Source: UBA2421 sp002343075 (lineage in GTDB: Bacteria; Planctomycetota; Phycisphaerae; Tepidisphaerales; Tepidisphaeraceae). From it: DNA of 64,000 bases. Position 1 is the stretch's first letter; every line of letters begins with the position of its first letter. The position numbers were made by a program, and so were the translations under genes. Positions 50,487 to 59,700 of the stretch are shown here, in pieces. Below the pieces are notes generated by a model. That model was not told the origin of the DNA and searched no databases. It was given only the letters and a program-made list of their open reading frames with translations. The stretch spans positions 62,001-126,000 of the forward strand of contig CALJLN010000039.1 of the NCBI GenBank assembly GCA_937982565.1. Direction: 5' to 3'.

Positions 50487-52139
50487 CTAGGCCGCTTTCG
50501 AAAACTCGCTGAAGTCCTGGTTCTTACCGCCGTCGTCCTCCAGTGGGATCTGGGCCGCCGCGGACTGGCGGGCAGACGGCGCCCGATGGCCTTTCGCGGC
50601 ACCGGTTGAGATTGCTGGTGACCGGTTGGGTGAACCGCGTCCGGGCTTCTGCCTGGAGACCGGGCGGTTGGCAGCGTCGGCCGGCACCGGCAGGGCGCCA
50701 CCGATAAGGGCAGTCAGCCCGTCTACCGTCTGGGACATCTCTTCAGCCTGAAGACTGAGCTTCTCGGCCGCGGCGGCGCTGTCTTCGGCGTTGGTCGCCG
50801 ACGACTGTGTCACCTTGTCCATTTCCCCCACCGCCGAGTTCACCTGACTGATGCCCTGCGCCTGCTCTCGACTGGCCGCGGCAATCTCGGCCATAAGTCC
50901 ATTGAGCTTGGTTGCGGCGTCAGTAATCTCCTCCAGTGCGTGTGCTACTTCGGCGCTGATCGCAACGCCATTCTTGGCATTGTTGACGCTCTCTTCGATC
51001 ATCGCAGATGTGTTTTTCGCCGCTTCCGCCGACCGCATTGCGAGGTTACGAACTTCTTCGGCAACTACGGCGAACCCTTTGCCCGCCTCACCCGCTCGCG
51101 CGGCCTCAACCGCTGCATTGAGTGCCAGCAGATTGGTCTGGAAAGCGATCTCATCAATAACTTTGATGATCTTCGCAGTTTCGCTTGCCGACTTCTGAAT
51201 CTCATCAATCGCCCGGCCCATCTTGTTCATGGCCTGGTTGGATTTGTCCGCCGCCGATTTTGCTTGCTCGCTGAGAATTGACGCCTCCTGTGCACTGTCG
51301 GCGTTCTTCTTGGTCATTGAGCTCATCTCTTCGAGCGCAGAACTCGTCTGCTCCAGCGCCGCCGCCTGCTCGGTTGCGCCTTCAGCCAGCGACTGACTGA
51401 GGGTGGCAACATCCATCGAGGCAGACGCGACAAGACCGGAACCATCGGTAAGTACCTTGGCAACCTGTTGCAACGGCCTGACGGCACTACGGCCCAGAAG
51501 GTAAAAGCTGAGCAGGACACCTGTAATCGATACGATCGTAGTCACCAGCAATACGCGGCCACCCGAGGTCGCGCTTGCCTGCGCTTGCGTCTCCGCCGAG
51601 GCGGCGAAGGCTATCGCCATCTCAACAACTCGATCAATGGCAGCTCGATGCTTCATTAGCTCGTCGCGAAGCACACCACCAATCAATTCGTCGACTTTCG
51701 CGTGGTCGCCAGCCCGCGCTGCCGGGGCGAGTTGCTCTTCGATGATCTGATAGAATCGGAGCGCAGATTCACCGCTCTGAACCAGAAATGCCTGCTTCAT
51801 CTGCCCTTCGGGAAGCTGTTCGGTCCAGACGGCGCGGCGCCCGTTGTACTCATTCTTGAGCTGGGCCAAACGGGCCAGCAACGCCTCAACTTCCTTCGGG
51901 CTCTTGGCAAACTCAAATTCATGCGTTGCCACATAGCTTTCAATGATGTACGCCGGCGGCGGAAGGATGTCGGCGAGCAAGTCTTTGCCCTTGATTACCT
52001 CGGTGTAATAGGGGCCCGTAACCTTCACTTCGTTCACAACCCTGTGGCAAACGACCAGCAGGACTGCAAACATGATGGCCACGACGACCGCCATAACACC
52101 GAGTTTGCGTTTCACCGAAAAATTTGAGGTCTGAGACAT
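50487..52139 (-). CDS. Methyl-accepting chemotaxis protein
   Basis: 550 residues. TM1 is at ~12-33 and TM2 at ~197-219, enclosing a helical periplasmic sensor (~34-195; four-helix type, with GPYYTEVIKGKDLLADILPP). The cytoplasmic signalling domain (~260-500) shows the hairpin tip EIAFQTNLLALNAAVEAARA and EVRNLAMRSAEAA. The tail is Pro/Ser-rich and ends DFSEFSKAA, which fits the x-aromatic-x-x-aromatic pattern for CheR/CheB tethering. There is no obvious ligand pocket to name the stimulus. It lies between cheW and cheR and is probably the dedicated receptor. Confidence 0.93.
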   Translation of the reverse strand: MSQTSNFSVKRKLGVMAVVVAIMFAVLLVVCHRVVNEVKVTGPYYTEVIKGKDLLADILPPPAYIIESYVATHEFEFAKSPKEVEALLARLAQLKNEYNGRRAVWTEQLPEGQMKQAFLVQSGESALRFYQIIEEQLAPAARAGDHAKVDELIGGVLRDELMKHRAAIDRVVEMAIAFAASAETQAQASATSGGRVLLVTTIVSITGVLLSFYLLGRSAVRPLQQVAKVLTDGSGLVASASMDVATLSQSLAEGATEQAAALEQTSSALEEMSSMTKKNADSAQEASILSEQAKSAADKSNQAMNKMGRAIDEIQKSASETAKIIKVIDEIAFQTNLLALNAAVEAARAGEAGKGFAVVAEEVRNLAMRSAEAAKNTSAMIEESVNNAKNGVAISAEVAHALEEITDAATKLNGLMAEIAAASREQAQGISQVNSAVGEMDKVTQSSATNAEDSAAAAEKLSLQAEEMSQTVDGLTALIGGALPVPADAANRPVSRQKPGRGSPNRSPAISTGAAKGHRAPSARQSAAAQIPLEDDGGKNQDFSEFSKAA

Positions 52140-52210
52140 GGGTTCCTACCTTTTTTTGTTTGCGCTTCCTGATTCTTGAACGTAATGAGCACAAGCCAAT
52201 CCGCCGTAGA

Positions 52211-52732
52211 TCATGCGGCTTGGCAAGACTGTGTATTTTCCTGTACGGATGGACCAGCCATGACCGCGTCGATATCGAGTAAGATCTTTACCGATTGGCC
52301 GACCTTGCCTAGTCCCAGAATGAAGCCGGTTCCTGCACACTCGACCAGGGCTGACGCAGGCTCGATTTTATCGCCGGGAATATCCAGAACTTCCGAGACA
52401 CAATCGACCACAATGCCGGTGTTAAGCTTCCGCCCAGCCTGCAGATATTCGACAACGATGATGCAAGTCTCGTCTGTCGTTTCGACCGACGGCATGCCAA
52501 AACGCGACCGAAGATCAACCACGGTGATTACCTGCCCTCGCAGGTTGATCACCCCACGAATGTGCGGGAGTGTCCGCGGGACGCATGTGATCTCCATCAG
52601 GCCGATGATCTCGCGCACCTTGAGGATCTCCAGCCCATACTCCTCGCGGCCCAGCGCAAAGGTCAGATATTTGCCGCCGAGGTGAGCCGTTGGGGCAGAA
52701 GGTGCTGCTGAAGTTGGGCTTGCAGTGTTCAA
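52211..52732 (-). CDS. cheW: CheW coupling protein
   Basis: 173 residues from the TTG at 52732, preferred because GGAAGGAA lies 5 bp upstream and because it starts after the cheA stop; the ATG at 52798 would overlap cheA by 41 bp. The CheW domain covers ~25-165: LTFALGREEYGLEILKVREI, HIRGVINLRGQVITVVDLRS and the GFILGLGKVGQSVKILLDID end. It links the receptor to CheA. Its position between cheA and mcp is consistent with one dedicated sensory array. Confidence 0.93.
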   Translation of the reverse strand: MNTASPTSAAPSAPTAHLGGKYLTFALGREEYGLEILKVREIIGLMEITCVPRTLPHIRGVINLRGQVITVVDLRSRFGMPSVETTDETCIIVVEYLQAGRKLNTGIVVDCVSEVLDIPGDKIEPASALVECAGTGFILGLGKVGQSVKILLDIDAVMAGPSVQENTQSCQAA

Positions 52733-52757
52733 TGTAATTCCTTCCAAAGATTGATCT

Positions 52758-54848
52758 TCAGTCTGCTCCAGAGACGGCGATGATGCCGGGCACGTCAAGA
52801 ATCAGGCTCACATTGCCGTCGCCGAGAATGGCTCCACCGGAGACCCCTTTGGTCTGGCCCACCCCGCCTCCGAGGGATTTGATCACGACCTGCTGCTGGC
52901 CGAGCAATTCGTCAACCATCAGGCAGCAGCGCGTCGAACCGCACTGCACGATCACCAAGAGCGCTTCATTCGGATCATGCTGCGTTGGCTCGACACCAAA
53001 CAACGTGTGAATGCGCACGATCGGAACAAGCTGGTCGCGGACCATGCACATTTCCCCGCGGCCTTGCAGAGTGAAGACTTGCCCGGCAGTGGGGCGCAGG
53101 CTTTGTTCGATGCTGGAAATCGGGATGACGTATCGCTCGGTACCAACGCGAACCACCAGCCCATCGATGACTGCCAGCGTCAGCGGCAGCCGAATGGTAA
53201 ACGTCGAGCCGCTGCCTTCCTTCGAGGCGATATCAATGCGGCCACGGAGCGATTCGACATTGCGAAGCACAACATCCATCCCGACGCCGCGACCCGACAC
53301 ATCCGTCACCGCCTCGGCAGTGGACAGCCCTGCGGCGAAAATCAGCTTGTAAATCTCTTGCTCACTCAGTTCCTTGCCCGCCGGGACGATTCCACGCTCC
53401 TGCGCCTTCTTCAGAATCCGCGCCTTGTTCAGGCCGCGGCCATCGTCGCTCACCTCGACAACTACGTTGCCTGCCTGGTGATAGGCGCGCAGCTGAATCC
53501 GGCCAGCACGAGGCTTACCCGCAAGTTCGCGGTCGTGAGCGGACTCAATTCCGTGGTCCGCACTGTTGCGCACCATATGGACCAGCGGATCGCTGATGGT
53601 TTCGACCAAGCCGCGATCGAGCTCGGTATCTCCGCCGATGACTTCAAGCTCGAAGTCCTTTCCACTTTTCTGGGAAAGGTCGCGCGCCAGCCGTGACATC
53701 TTCTGAAACACCCCCTGGATTGGGACCATCCGCATCGACATCGACAGCTCTTGCAGTTCTCGCGCAATCTTGCTGACCTGGTTAATCGTCCGCAGCACGC
53801 GATGATTCGGCGGTGCCATGGCGGCTACATCCTGTCGCACCATGGTTTGCGCAATGACGAGTTCGCCGATCGCGTCCACGAGGCTGTCAAGCCGTTTTGT
53901 GGTAACCTTCACCACCGCATCTGCCCCTGCCGCAGCGTTGGTGGCCGGTGCCGCATTCGTCGGCGGAACCGCGTTCCTCATTGGACTCGCAGGGGGTACT
54001 TCCTGGCCCGCCGAGGCGACTGCAGCCGAAACTTGCGTCGCGGGGACGGTCGGCGGTGCATCATTCGCGGCTTCAACCGGTGGCAATGTCTCCCGCTCGG
54101 AGTGTTGCTCCGACCGTGAAACGTCAACTCCCGGCTGCGCACAATCCTGAAGCGCTCTTATGATCGGAGCAAGCGCCGCTTGGTCAGGCGGGCTTGTAGC
54201 AGCCTTGACCGCTTCCTCCACCGCATTGAGCATGATCTTCATCAGATCGACCGACCGCAGGAGGGCATCGATCGACTTCGTCGTCAGGCAGATGGACTGG
54301 CTCCGCGCCAAGTCCATCAAACTCTCAACAGCATGCGCGAGCGCCCCGATTTGCCCGAGCTTAAGAAAGCCGGCAACCCCTTTGATCGTGTGAAATGCGC
54401 GAAACAGAGCGTTGATGGCGTCTAAATCGCCGGGCGACTGATCGAGAATAAGCAAGGCTGCTTCGGACGACTCGATGTGTTCGCGAGCTTCAAGTATGAA
54501 ATCGCAAACCAATCCTGCATCTTGAGGATCAATCAGGTCAGAAGCTACTTCTGTTGGAGCGTCTCCATCTGACTTCGATTCTTCAACACTGACAAGATCA
54601 CTTCCCGGCGACTCGCCTGGGATCAGCTTAAGTATTTCTTCTGTAGTCTGCCCGAGTTGTCGCAGTGAATCTTCAACATCACTCACATCACGCAGGATTA
54701 TCTTCTCAACCAACCCCCGCGCCGAATCGGAAAGCTGCCCAGCCGCATCGGTCCACGACTCGCTGCGCGGGAGCGCGGCAGCAAAAGATTCTATGAGTGA
54801 ATGTACTTGCCCGAGTCCGGGAAAATCATCGGCGGTGACGTTAAACAT
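52758..54848 (-). CDS. cheA: Chemotaxis histidine kinase CheA
   Basis: 696 residues from the ATG at 54848. HPt domain ~105-205 with phospho-His in LFRAFHTIKGVAGF (H153); dimerisation helices ~315-390; ATPase ~390-560 with MVRNSADHGIE (N box), VSDDGRGL (G1) and SGRGVGMDVV (G2); CheW-like regulatory domain ~565-690. Between HPt and the dimer region lies a long Ala/Pro linker. The first ~100 residues have no known domain. The frame remains open for 18 codons upstream of the ATG without ATG, GTG or TTG but encodes plausible helix, so a non-canonical earlier start cannot be excluded. First gene of the che operon. Confidence 0.94.
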   Translation of the reverse strand: MFNVTADDFPGLGQVHSLIESFAAALPRSESWTDAAGQLSDSARGLVEKIILRDVSDVEDSLRQLGQTTEEILKLIPGESPGSDLVSVEESKSDGDAPTEVASDLIDPQDAGLVCDFILEAREHIESSEAALLILDQSPGDLDAINALFRAFHTIKGVAGFLKLGQIGALAHAVESLMDLARSQSICLTTKSIDALLRSVDLMKIMLNAVEEAVKAATSPPDQAALAPIIRALQDCAQPGVDVSRSEQHSERETLPPVEAANDAPPTVPATQVSAAVASAGQEVPPASPMRNAVPPTNAAPATNAAAGADAVVKVTTKRLDSLVDAIGELVIAQTMVRQDVAAMAPPNHRVLRTINQVSKIARELQELSMSMRMVPIQGVFQKMSRLARDLSQKSGKDFELEVIGGDTELDRGLVETISDPLVHMVRNSADHGIESAHDRELAGKPRAGRIQLRAYHQAGNVVVEVSDDGRGLNKARILKKAQERGIVPAGKELSEQEIYKLIFAAGLSTAEAVTDVSGRGVGMDVVLRNVESLRGRIDIASKEGSGSTFTIRLPLTLAVIDGLVVRVGTERYVIPISSIEQSLRPTAGQVFTLQGRGEMCMVRDQLVPIVRIHTLFGVEPTQHDPNEALLVIVQCGSTRCCLMVDELLGQQQVVIKSLGGGVGQTKGVSGGAILGDGNVSLILDVPGIIAVSGAD

Positions 54849-55239
54849 CGCCGCAGAGATTTCATGGAGAATGTGTTCGTACTTTTCCAGTGCACTTCCC
54901 GATCAGACAGTTAGTTCCTTTATCGGCGTTATGAAACCATTTCTTAATCGCCTCAAGGCATGCGCCCGCAATTCCTGCGCGTTCCTGGCGAGACAGGAAG
55001 CCAATCCGACAACGGAGCGCTGCGGTCGCTTTGACGCGTCCCGCGCGTACGCCCACCGCGTCTCGCAATCCCAATTTTCTGTATGAAGGTTAGATGCCCC
55101 AGTGGCCCTTGACTGATGAGCGGCCCCCGGATTTGCTGCACCGCGCTAAGATTGCCTCAACTTGCGACCCATCAGCGCGGCGCATACGATCAACCAACGC
55201 GTGAAGTGGACCGCGGCGACCGGTTTCAGGGTGTTTCTC
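54849..55239. other. Divergent intergenic region (391 bp)
   Basis: It separates cheA (minus) from the lipoprotein gene (plus) and should hold both promoters. I see no convincing -35/-10 pair, no RNA gene and no strong inverted repeat. Short open frames here have codon use unlike the neighbours, and I do not call them genes. Confidence 0.5.
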
Positions 55240-56760
55240 ATGAGGATTTTGCAAACGTCTCTTTCGCTGTCCGCCGTCCTTGCTGGCGCGTTGCTTTTCG
55301 GGGGTTGCGGGGCAGGTCGCACGGCCCCCGCGGAATTGGCTGCGCCGGCGGTGCTGGTCACGTCGACGAGTTTTCTCGGCTCGCCCCTGGGGGCAGGCAG
55401 CGCTTCTGGCGTTTCTGTGGTTCCGGCAACGCAAGCTGTTGACCTTGCCCCGCCGACGGTCACGATCCGTGCCCTCGCCCGAACCGCACCTATTGGCTCG
55501 ATGGGAAAATCGCTCGGCGAAGCGACTCGGCTGGTGATCTCCCCTCGGACCGAGAACACCGTGTTGCCATCAACAATGCTGACCGCTGGATGTCGCCTGA
55601 TTTCCGGCGACGAAGCGGGTGCCCTCATGCGATCGATTGAGGCCGAGCCACCCGCCGCCGCCCGAACAATCGCGGAGGAGAGATTCGCCCTGTTGCCCGG
55701 CTCTAGCTCGGGCATCTTGATAGAATCAGAAGCTGCCACGCGCACGCCGCGGTTGGGGATCCTGATGAGTCGCCGACCGCCGACAGCGGCCCTTGGGGAG
55801 GACGAAAATGGCGCGATGGAGCTAGCGGTAACGCTCACCGACCTGGTAGCGGTTCCTGCCGACGATAAAGACGACCCCGCCGACACGCGATCGACCGACC
55901 CCGCATCCCCTCCGCAGGCGGTCATGCAGCGCGAGACAGTTGTAGTCCCAGTCGATGCCGATACGTCTGCGCTCGTCGTGCTGGTTCCAATCTCGTTTGA
56001 TTCTCCTGCCGCGGTGGCCCAAGCTCGCTCTGGGCCGCCACAGACGCTTGCAGTGCACATTACCATCACACCTGGCTCGGACGATCCGCAGCAACTCGCG
56101 ATCTTAGAGTCGACTCGCACCAGAATGGCCGAGTCTGCCCGAAGAGCAACCGCCCCAGCGCTCGACCCCGAAGCCGTGCGGGCGCGATCAGCGGTCGAGA
56201 CAGCCATCGCTCAGGCCGCTGCTCCCAACACCGATGCTCACCGCCGCCGCGCGTCGATCGTGTTGCTGACCAGCACTAATCCAGCTCCGGTCGCTGCGGA
56301 TTTCGCCACCTCCGCTGACGATGCGATGCTGCAGGAATTCGTGGCCCGCATCTCCAGCCAGATCGGGCTAACCGAACCGACAGCCACGCCGGACCACTGG
56401 GGCCTGATTACTGACCTGCTGGCTCTTTCCTATATGGGCGAATTGCAGTCCAACAACAAGCTGCCGCCAGAGCTGGAATCGGTTCTCGCGATTCACACCG
56501 GCGAGGCCGGCCGCCACGCCGGTACTCTCGAAGAACTGGTCAAGGATGTCAGCCGGCGCAGCGAACTGGAGTCGCGGCTTGTCGCTGAAAACTTCATTTA
56601 CCTGGAAGATAACTCGCCAGCGGCACGAGTGCGCGCGTATGACTGGTTGCAGCAGCGAGGCATGGCTCCATTGAGATACGATCCACTTGGAACCCCGCAG
56701 GCGCGCCGCGACGCGCTGGAGCAGGCTTTAACCGCAGCAACTCAACCGGGCCCGTCATGA
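55240..56760 (+). CDS. Lipoprotein of unknown function, coupled to the AsmA-like gene
   Basis: 506 residues from the ATG at 55240, with AGGG 9 bp upstream. The signal is a lipobox type (LSAVLAGALLFGGC, lipid Cys 23). The mature protein is Ala/Pro/Thr-rich: a low-complexity first part, a beta-rich middle (TVVVPVDADTSALVVLVPIS) that contains an acidic stretch DDKDDPADTRSTDPA, and a helical C-terminus (PPELESVLAIHTGEAGRHAG, DNSPAARVRAYDWLQQRGM) like a HEAT- or TPR-type end. I do not recognise a family. It overlaps the giant AsmA-like gene by ATGA, so the two products are likely partners in the envelope. Confidence 0.72.
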   Translation: MRILQTSLSLSAVLAGALLFGGCGAGRTAPAELAAPAVLVTSTSFLGSPLGAGSASGVSVVPATQAVDLAPPTVTIRALARTAPIGSMGKSLGEATRLVISPRTENTVLPSTMLTAGCRLISGDEAGALMRSIEAEPPAAARTIAEERFALLPGSSSGILIESEAATRTPRLGILMSRRPPTAALGEDENGAMELAVTLTDLVAVPADDKDDPADTRSTDPASPPQAVMQRETVVVPVDADTSALVVLVPISFDSPAAVAQARSGPPQTLAVHITITPGSDDPQQLAILESTRTRMAESARRATAPALDPEAVRARSAVETAIAQAAAPNTDAHRRRASIVLLTSTNPAPVAADFATSADDAMLQEFVARISSQIGLTEPTATPDHWGLITDLLALSYMGELQSNNKLPPELESVLAIHTGEAGRHAGTLEELVKDVSRRSELESRLVAENFIYLEDNSPAARVRAYDWLQQRGMAPLRYDPLGTPQARRDALEQALTAATQPGPS

Positions 56761-59700
56761 CCGAGTCTGAATCCACCACCCCCGCGGGCGAAACACCGAA
56801 GAAGCCGGCCAGGCAGAAGCTACCCTGGCGGCGGCGCATCATTCGTGCATTGGTCATCATCGTCGTGCTTGTCATAGCGGTCCGGCTGCTGTTTGCAGTT
56901 CTCCTTCCCGCAGCCATCAACCGCGTGGCAGGCATTTATGATCTGAAGATCGATTACGAGCGCTCGGAACTCAGCCTGCTCAGTGGCGACGCCGGATTGT
57001 GGCACCTGACGATCTCTCCCGACACCGGCGGCGACCCCATCGCCACCATCGAGTATGTCCGCGGCAACATCTCCGTGCTTCAGTTATTACTGCTCAGGCT
57101 CGAAGTATGGCGCGCCGAGGCCGACGGCGTACGGCTTAATGTCACGCGCGAGGCCGACGGAACAGTGCCCCTGCTCGATCGTGTTCTGGCTGCGTTACCC
57201 CAAGCCGAACCAGCAAAACCTGTAACAACTGTCTCAAAAGACGCCCCGCCGCTTGATCTCACATCACCGATCAAGCTCGACGCATTACGTCTTAACAATG
57301 TGCGCGCCGTTATTTCTGATCGCGCCGTTGTTCCCGCGCTGACAACAGAATTGAGTTTCACCCTCCGGCTAAGCGATGTGCGCTCGCCCGTCAGGCCCAC
57401 CACTTTCGAGTTGGATCTATGGATGCAACCCGGGCTTGATTTCCTGCGCATCGAAGGCACTGGCAAGGGCACCGCCGAGTCAATTGATGCCGACCTGACT
57501 ATGCAGATGAAGGGCCTGCAACTCGACGCAATCGATGCGTACTCCCTCCCCTTTGGTGTGATAGGCCAGCCGAAGCCCATGTCTGCCAATGCGACGGCTT
57601 CGGTACACCTCAAACGCCTGCCCGCACCGGCCCAGGCCGTCGGTGGCACCATCACAATCGCCCAGGCAAACCTCCAGCACGTCGGCGGTGATGTCGCGGG
57701 GGTGGATTCGATCACGATCGATCTGGAGGAGGTCGGCACAGATGCCGTCCGGGTGAAATCTGTTTTGCTGAGTGGCTCGCGTCTCAACGCCGGCCGCAAC
57801 GCGCGCGGGAACTTTTACTTCGGCGAGCTTGAATTTGTCGGCCGCCACAACAATGCCGAACCGGCCACGCCGCCGACAGCAGCCCCGTCACTGGCCTCCG
57901 CCGCCACTCGCCCCGCCGTGGCAAAGGCCGAAGAAGCCGTGCCGACCCAGGCCGGCGCTGCCGCGCCGTTCGTCTGGAGTCTCGGCGAGCTAAAGATCGC
58001 CGATGCGAAGGCAACCTTCCGCGATGATTTTCTGACAAAAACCAACACGATCAACGCGGTGCTGCAGGAGTTGTCAGTCAACAATCTCGTCTACGATCCG
58101 CTCAAGCCCGATGCGACGGCCAACATTTCAGTTAAGGCGACCATCCCCGATCTGGCTGAGACCTTAACCCTCGCCGGAAGCGCAACACCCTTCAGCACCC
58201 AGCGGACACTCGAACTCACCGCCGCCGCTGACGGAATCGATCCTGTCGCACTCAAGCCGTATCTCGACGCGCTCGGGCTGGAATCGACCCTAGCGGGAGC
58301 AAGTTTCAAATCGGTTATCCGGTCAGGAATCGATGCGCACGGTGAAGGCTTTCGTGGCGACCTGCAACTGAAAGAAACCTCTCTCACCAACGCCAGCGGG
58401 GTGCTCTTCGGATTTCCGCTGGTGTCGATCGAAGGCGTTAGCCACACTCCGGCCGATGGCTCGACGCGTGTCAATGCGATTCGACTTAAGGGGCCCACAC
58501 TCCCGATTCGCCGAGATGCCGATGCGATGCTGGCTGCGTTCGGGCTGCGCGTGAAAGGCTCAGCCAATGAGCCGGAGAAACAGATCATCCGCGCGTCAGA
58601 TTCCGGCCCTACTAGCCAGGCTCGCCCACCTGCGGAGTTTTCTCTGCCAGATCTCACTGGCCTGCCGCAGATTGCGATCGGTGAATTCATCTGGGACGAC
58701 ATCAACATCGATTTTACTGATGTGCCAAACGACAACACCCACATGCAAGTCGCTGATGCAGTGATACGAGCCAAAAACCTTGTTTTCGGTTCGATCCAAG
58801 TCCCGGCCACACAGCCGGCGACCCTGACGGCCAAGCTCAGCGCGCCTGGGCTGGTCGGCGGCCTGGCGGTCGATGGTACGCTCGTTCGCCCCGACTCTGA
58901 GACCTACGTGCTGAACATCGATGCGAAGAGCGCGGACATCACTGCATCACAACTTGCGCCGTACCTTGCCGGACTTGGAATTGAGCCGGTCTTGAAGGCT
59001 GGCTCCCTCTCGGCGAAGGCCACCGGCACGCTGCAACTGGCCACTGACCAGATTTCCGCTGCGTTGGATGCGTCTGGCGTTTCTTACAACGATGGAGAAG
59101 CGACACTGCTTGCGGTGGAGGGCGCGCAACTTGAGGCACGGCTGACCGACAACCTGCTGTCACTCAGCCGCGTGGCAATAAAATCTCCGCGGGCGATTAT
59201 CGCTCGTGATGCGGAGGGGCATTTCATAGCTGGCGGCTTACGGATTGCACCCGCCGAGGGTGCGGAGTTTCAACGGCCCTTCTCACCCATGATTCGGCTC
59301 CCCGTGCCGATTCAGCTGGGCAGTCTCACCATTGATGACGCGGAGGTGCAATGGAATGACGAACGCACGACTGCGCCAGTGAGCGTACGCGCCACAGCCG
59401 GCATAACGGTTGACAATCTCGTCGTCGGTGCGAAGGGCGCTCCGGGCAGTGTGAAAGTGTCGCTCAGCGCGGATGATCTCGTGAAGCAACTGACGATTGC
59501 CGGCACTCTCGCCGCCGAGCACGATCGTGTGTCGGCGGCGGTGCGGGTGGATGGCAACGGGCTAACTTTCGATCGCATCGCCCCCTACCTCCCGCCGGGC
59601 ATCGAACCCCGGTTGAAAGATGGAACCCTGTCCCTGTCGCTCGAAGCCAATGCCGGAATCGCGGCGGAAGGCGGATATTCTGCGGACGTTGCGGTGAGTG

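Noticed and set aside
54793..55086. 97-codon frame in the cheA/lipoprotein gap
   Set aside because: It overlaps the cheA start antisense, has no ribosome site and no recognisable features; treated as chance.
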